In this document: piece after piece, positions 61,890-64,000 of the stretch
Numbering within the stretch: the stretch's first letter is position 1
Layout: each line of letters begins with the position of its first letter
From: Leptotrichia sp. oral taxon 498
GTDB lineage: Bacteria > Fusobacteriota > Fusobacteriia > Fusobacteriales > Leptotrichiaceae
Assembly: GCF_002240055.1 (NCBI RefSeq)
Contig: NZ_CP016753.1
Location: 1 to 64,000 of the forward strand
Direction of reading: 5' to 3'
DNA: 64,000 nt
Translations under genes and position numbers: made by a program
The notes under the pieces: model-generated
Database searches by the model: none
What the model saw: only the letters and a program-made list of their open reading frames with translations
What the model was told of the DNA's origin: nothing

Positions 61890-62951
61890 ATGAGAAATTT
61901 TTTAAAATTAATTTTGTTAGGTTTAGCAGTTTCACAATTTGGAGCAGCAAATCAGGATTCATTAAAAAAAATTAGTTTTCAAAGTGAATGGAGAAACCGT
62001 TATACTGATAGGACAGGAGATGATGCAAACAACTTAGGAAATAAAGGATTTAAAGGCTCAAATAGAAACAGAAGCCGTTTTAGAAACACAACTTCGGGGA
62101 CGATGAAATTATCCGATGAATTTGATATGGACGGAAACTTTAGAATTTTGAGAAACCAAGATATAATTTATGGAAAACCTAGTACAAGAACTTCGGAACA
62201 TGAACTTTGGGAAACAGAGTTTTCACTTACAAAAAATTTAAAATTAGGAAATCTTGACACAAAATGGAACTTAGGCTGGGAAAATAAGACAAATAGAGCA
62301 AGAGCCGAAAAAACAAGTGGAAGCTATAAAACTACAGGAGCTTCAAATGAAATCTATTTTGGACCTTCCTTCGACCTTAAATTATTTGGTCAAAAAATAG
62401 GAACTAGTTTACAATTGGCATATTTTGACATAAAAGATAATAAAACAGGCGATTATTATTTAACTGGAAGTAAATTGGCAAGAGGAAAAGGGGAAGGCTG
62501 GGGAATAAACCTTAATTTAAACAACTCGAATGATATTTTAAAAGGAAAATACGGAACTTTAAGCTACAGCATTAATTTACTAAATAAATTGAGAGATATA
62601 AGAGGAAAAATAGCTGCAACAAACGAAGAAGCAAAATCAAGTGTCTATTTAGACTATGTAACAAATTTAGTATACACAACCCCTTCATTTGCTGGATTTA
62701 CAGCATTTGTCTCACCTGGAAACGAATATGAAAAACATACGGCAAAAACAGGATATGACAATACATTTACTATTTGGACAGGTATTGGATATAAAAAATC
62801 GATTGAAACAAATGTTGGAACAATTACTCTTAATCCATCTGTAAAATATAGTGCACTTGAAAGATATACATACAAAAATAAAAGCACAAAAAAAACTATC
62901 GAAAGAAACGAGCTAAGAACTGGAATAACAGTAAGTTTGTCAGCAAAATAA
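61890..62951 (+). CDS. outer-membrane beta-barrel protein
   Basis: 353 residues with a signal peptide (NFLKLILLGLAVSQFGA|AN) and a body of alternating strands rich in Gly, Asn, Tyr and Trp ('FQSEWRNRYTDR', 'LWETEFSLTKNLKLGNLDTKWNLGWENK', 'SLQLAYFDIKDNKTGDYYL'). It resembles fusobacterial porin-like proteins, though no family name is certain, and the final residue is Lys not an aromatic. An ideal AAGGAG site precedes the ATG. It is divergent from znuA, sharing a 200-bp control region, which hints at a role in metal or nutrient entry. Confidence 0.8.
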   Translation: MRNFLKLILLGLAVSQFGAANQDSLKKISFQSEWRNRYTDRTGDDANNLGNKGFKGSNRNRSRFRNTTSGTMKLSDEFDMDGNFRILRNQDIIYGKPSTRTSEHELWETEFSLTKNLKLGNLDTKWNLGWENKTNRARAEKTSGSYKTTGASNEIYFGPSFDLKLFGQKIGTSLQLAYFDIKDNKTGDYYLTGSKLARGKGEGWGINLNLNNSNDILKGKYGTLSYSINLLNKLRDIRGKIAATNEEAKSSVYLDYVTNLVYTTPSFAGFTAFVSPGNEYEKHTAKTGYDNTFTIWTGIGYKKSIETNVGTITLNPSVKYSALERYTYKNKSTKKTIERNELRTGITVSLSAK

Positions 62952-62990
62952 TAATAAAATAAAAAAACTATATCTAAGTCGACTTAATAG

Positions 62991-63100
62991 GGTGTGTAAA
63001 AATTTTTGTGTAAACCTCTAGATAATATATGGTAAAATAACTGTATAATATTTGGAGGTTTTTGTTATGGCTAAAAAGAAAATTAAGAAAGACTATTTCA
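62991..63100 (+). mobile_element. left-end remnant of an insertion sequence
   Basis: The stretch begins GGGTGTGTAAAAATTTTT, similar to ends of IS256-type elements, and has a promoter-like TATAAT region, GGAGG and the first codons of a transposase-like frame (ATG 63067, MAKKKIKKDYF). After ~63100 the sequence turns into the 3' end of thiE, so the rest of the element was deleted. The family is a guess from the end sequence. Confidence 0.5.
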
Positions 63101-63713
63101 TTAGACTTGACATCATACATAGTCCAAAAGCTCCACTATTTATAACAGACTGGGAATTTCTTTCATCTATTCCGCCTATTGCAAATACAGGAATGTTTAA
63201 TACGGATGATAGATTTTCAACAAATTTTAGTCCTCTTGGCTCTAAGCCTTTTTTACAATCTGTTTTAAATATATGTCCTGCAACCACATAGTTTGCTCCC
63301 AAACTTTCTGCTTCTTTAGCTTCCTCAAGACTATGTACAGATACTCCTATTTTTTTATATTTTTTTATAAGTCCTGTTTTAATATTTTCTTCTAAAGACT
63401 TAAAAACATTATAACTTAAATGAATACCTTCAATATTATATTTTTTATCTAAGTTTAAATCATGATTTTGATGTAAAATTAAATTTATCTTATATTTTTG
63501 ACAAATAGGATAAATTTTTTTCACTAAGTTTAGATATTTATTTTTATCTAAATCTTTTTCTCTTAAAGTAAGTGCAGTAATCTCAAAATTTTTTAAAATT
63601 ATTTTTTTCTCATAAGCAGAAAAAATTTTTTCTATTTGTTTTTCAAGATTGCCATTAGCACATAATTTTCTGTTACTAATAATATTTAATTTTATTTTAT
63701 CCATAACAATCAA
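63093..63713 (-). CDS. thiE: thiamine phosphate synthase / TenI-like protein
   Basis: 206 residues of the ThiE/TenI TIM-barrel family: 'LTLREKDLD', 'LILHQNHDL', 'GIHLSYNVF', 'GVSVHSLEEAKEAESLGANYVVAGHIFKTD' (quoted by core parts) and 'FAIGGIDERN'. It would join HMP-PP and thiazole phosphate, or act as a TenI-like thiazole aromatase; the 'HQN' in place of 'ND' leans to TenI. TTG 63713 directly follows the thiH stop; ATG 63704 is an alternative. Its stop codon lies inside the IS remnant. Confidence 0.8.
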   Translation of the reverse strand: MIVMDKIKLNIISNRKLCANGNLEKQIEKIFSAYEKKIILKNFEITALTLREKDLDKNKYLNLVKKIYPICQKYKINLILHQNHDLNLDKKYNIEGIHLSYNVFKSLEENIKTGLIKKYKKIGVSVHSLEEAKEAESLGANYVVAGHIFKTDCKKGLEPRGLKFVENLSSVLNIPVFAIGGIDERNSQSVINSGAFGLCMMSSLMK

Positions 63714-64000
63714 TTAATCCTTTAAATAAATATAGTCGTTCATCACAGGTTGTAAATTTTCACTTTTTATCTTTTCAAATATTTGGGCTACTGTTCTTTT
63801 ATCTGCTATTTCAAACTGCTCGTCACCTTTTTTATTTGAACATTCACTATGAGCGCCTATTCCTGTATCCACTCCTGCCGAAATTTTTGTTGCGGCTATT
63901 TTTATTATATTATCCCTAAAATTAGGCTTTTCTCTTGTAGATATTGTTATATTTGCAAAAGGTAAAAATAGTCTATATGCACATACAATTTGAAACAGGT
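63714..64000 (-). CDS. thiH: 2-iminoacetate synthase ThiH, C-terminal part (5' end outside window)
   Basis: The last 95 codons of a minus-strand frame that continues beyond 64000. 'YRLFLPFANITISTREKPNFRD', 'ATKISAGVDTGIGAHSE' and 'KGDEQFEIADKRTVAQI' (core parts) match the C-terminus of ThiH, the radical-SAM tyrosine lyase that provides dehydroglycine for the thiazole ring. It ends exactly where thiE begins, showing one thiamine operon. Confidence 0.88.
   Translation of the reverse strand, partial: LFQIVCAYRLFLPFANITISTREKPNFRDNIIKIAATKISAGVDTGIGAHSECSNKKGDEQFEIADKRTVAQIFEKIKSENLQPVMNDYIYLKD

Noticed and set aside
61750-61962. 70-codon minus-strand frame between znuA and the barrel gene
   Set aside because: It covers the promoters of both genes and the signal-peptide codons of the barrel gene; a shadow frame.
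1-64000. CRISPR array
   Set aside because: No series of identical 25-40 bp repeats with unique spacers was seen. The regular repeats found are protein-coding (DKNYY, LKC, OstA).

Overview
The window looks like a chromosomal segment of a Fusobacteriota bacterium, most likely Leptotrichiaceae (Leptotrichia or a close relative). The DNA is very AT-rich (roughly 30 % GC by eye). Translation start sites follow strong AGGAGG-like sites and TTG/GTG starts are common. Genes for a double-membrane envelope (lptB, lptF/lptG, an LptA/LptC-like protein, porin-like beta-barrels) sit beside low-GC anaerobe enzymes (type III glutamine synthetase, Fe-S glutamate synthase). This assignment is inference from gene content; no rRNA is present to confirm it.

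Nearly every gene lies on the minus strand. The exceptions are gltBD (8.2-14.2 kb) and one outer-membrane gene (61.9-63.0 kb), each placed divergently from a minus-strand gene with good sigma70-type promoters. Layout in rising coordinates: (1) 0-4.5 kb: the 5' part of a DKNYY-repeat protein, two small genes, tRNA-Lys and a tannase-like exported hydrolase. (2) 4.6-14.2 kb: an AEC transporter and the nitrogen-assimilation hub glnN / gltBD (GS-GOGAT). (3) 14.3-16.1 kb: accD-accA. (4) 16.2-29.7 kb: a tightly packed run of twelve genes, lptB-alaS-ruvX-secD-secF-alr-cvpA-lptF-lptG-M16 peptidase-rodA-rlu, joining LPS export, Sec secretion, cell-wall synthesis and translation. (5) 29.8-40.4 kb: cell-surface proteins (tandem beta-barrel protein, a large GH39-like/GH16-like fusion with a cysteine-repeat N-terminus) and a long LptA/LptC-like protein behind mutS. 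(6) 40.4-45 kb: an Spx/ArsC-like gene, uvrB and two TPR proteins. (7) 44.8-49 kb: a shikimate operon aroE-(three small or unknown genes)-aroK-aroQ that ends in a HutP-family gene. (8) 49-55 kb: an RsuA-family synthase, a solo TnpB element, pheA, tRNA-Cys and tRNA-Leu, a deleted DDE-type IS, and a ClC protein with the hallmarks of the fluoride-exporting CLC-F branch. (9) 55-64 kb: a tandem MliC-like protein, a RumA-type methyltransferase, an M20 amidohydrolase, a ZnuABC-type metal importer divergent from an outer-membrane protein, an IS remnant, and the thiH-thiE end of a thiamine operon.

The strongest candidates for new biology are the cysteine-repeat glycoside-hydrolase fusion (32.0-35.1 kb), the HutP-family RNA-binding protein inside a shikimate operon, the mirror-image promoters shared by the znu-type operon and an outer-membrane protein, and the apparently intact TnpB with a readable right end and guide position. 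No CRISPR array, prophage or defence island was seen.
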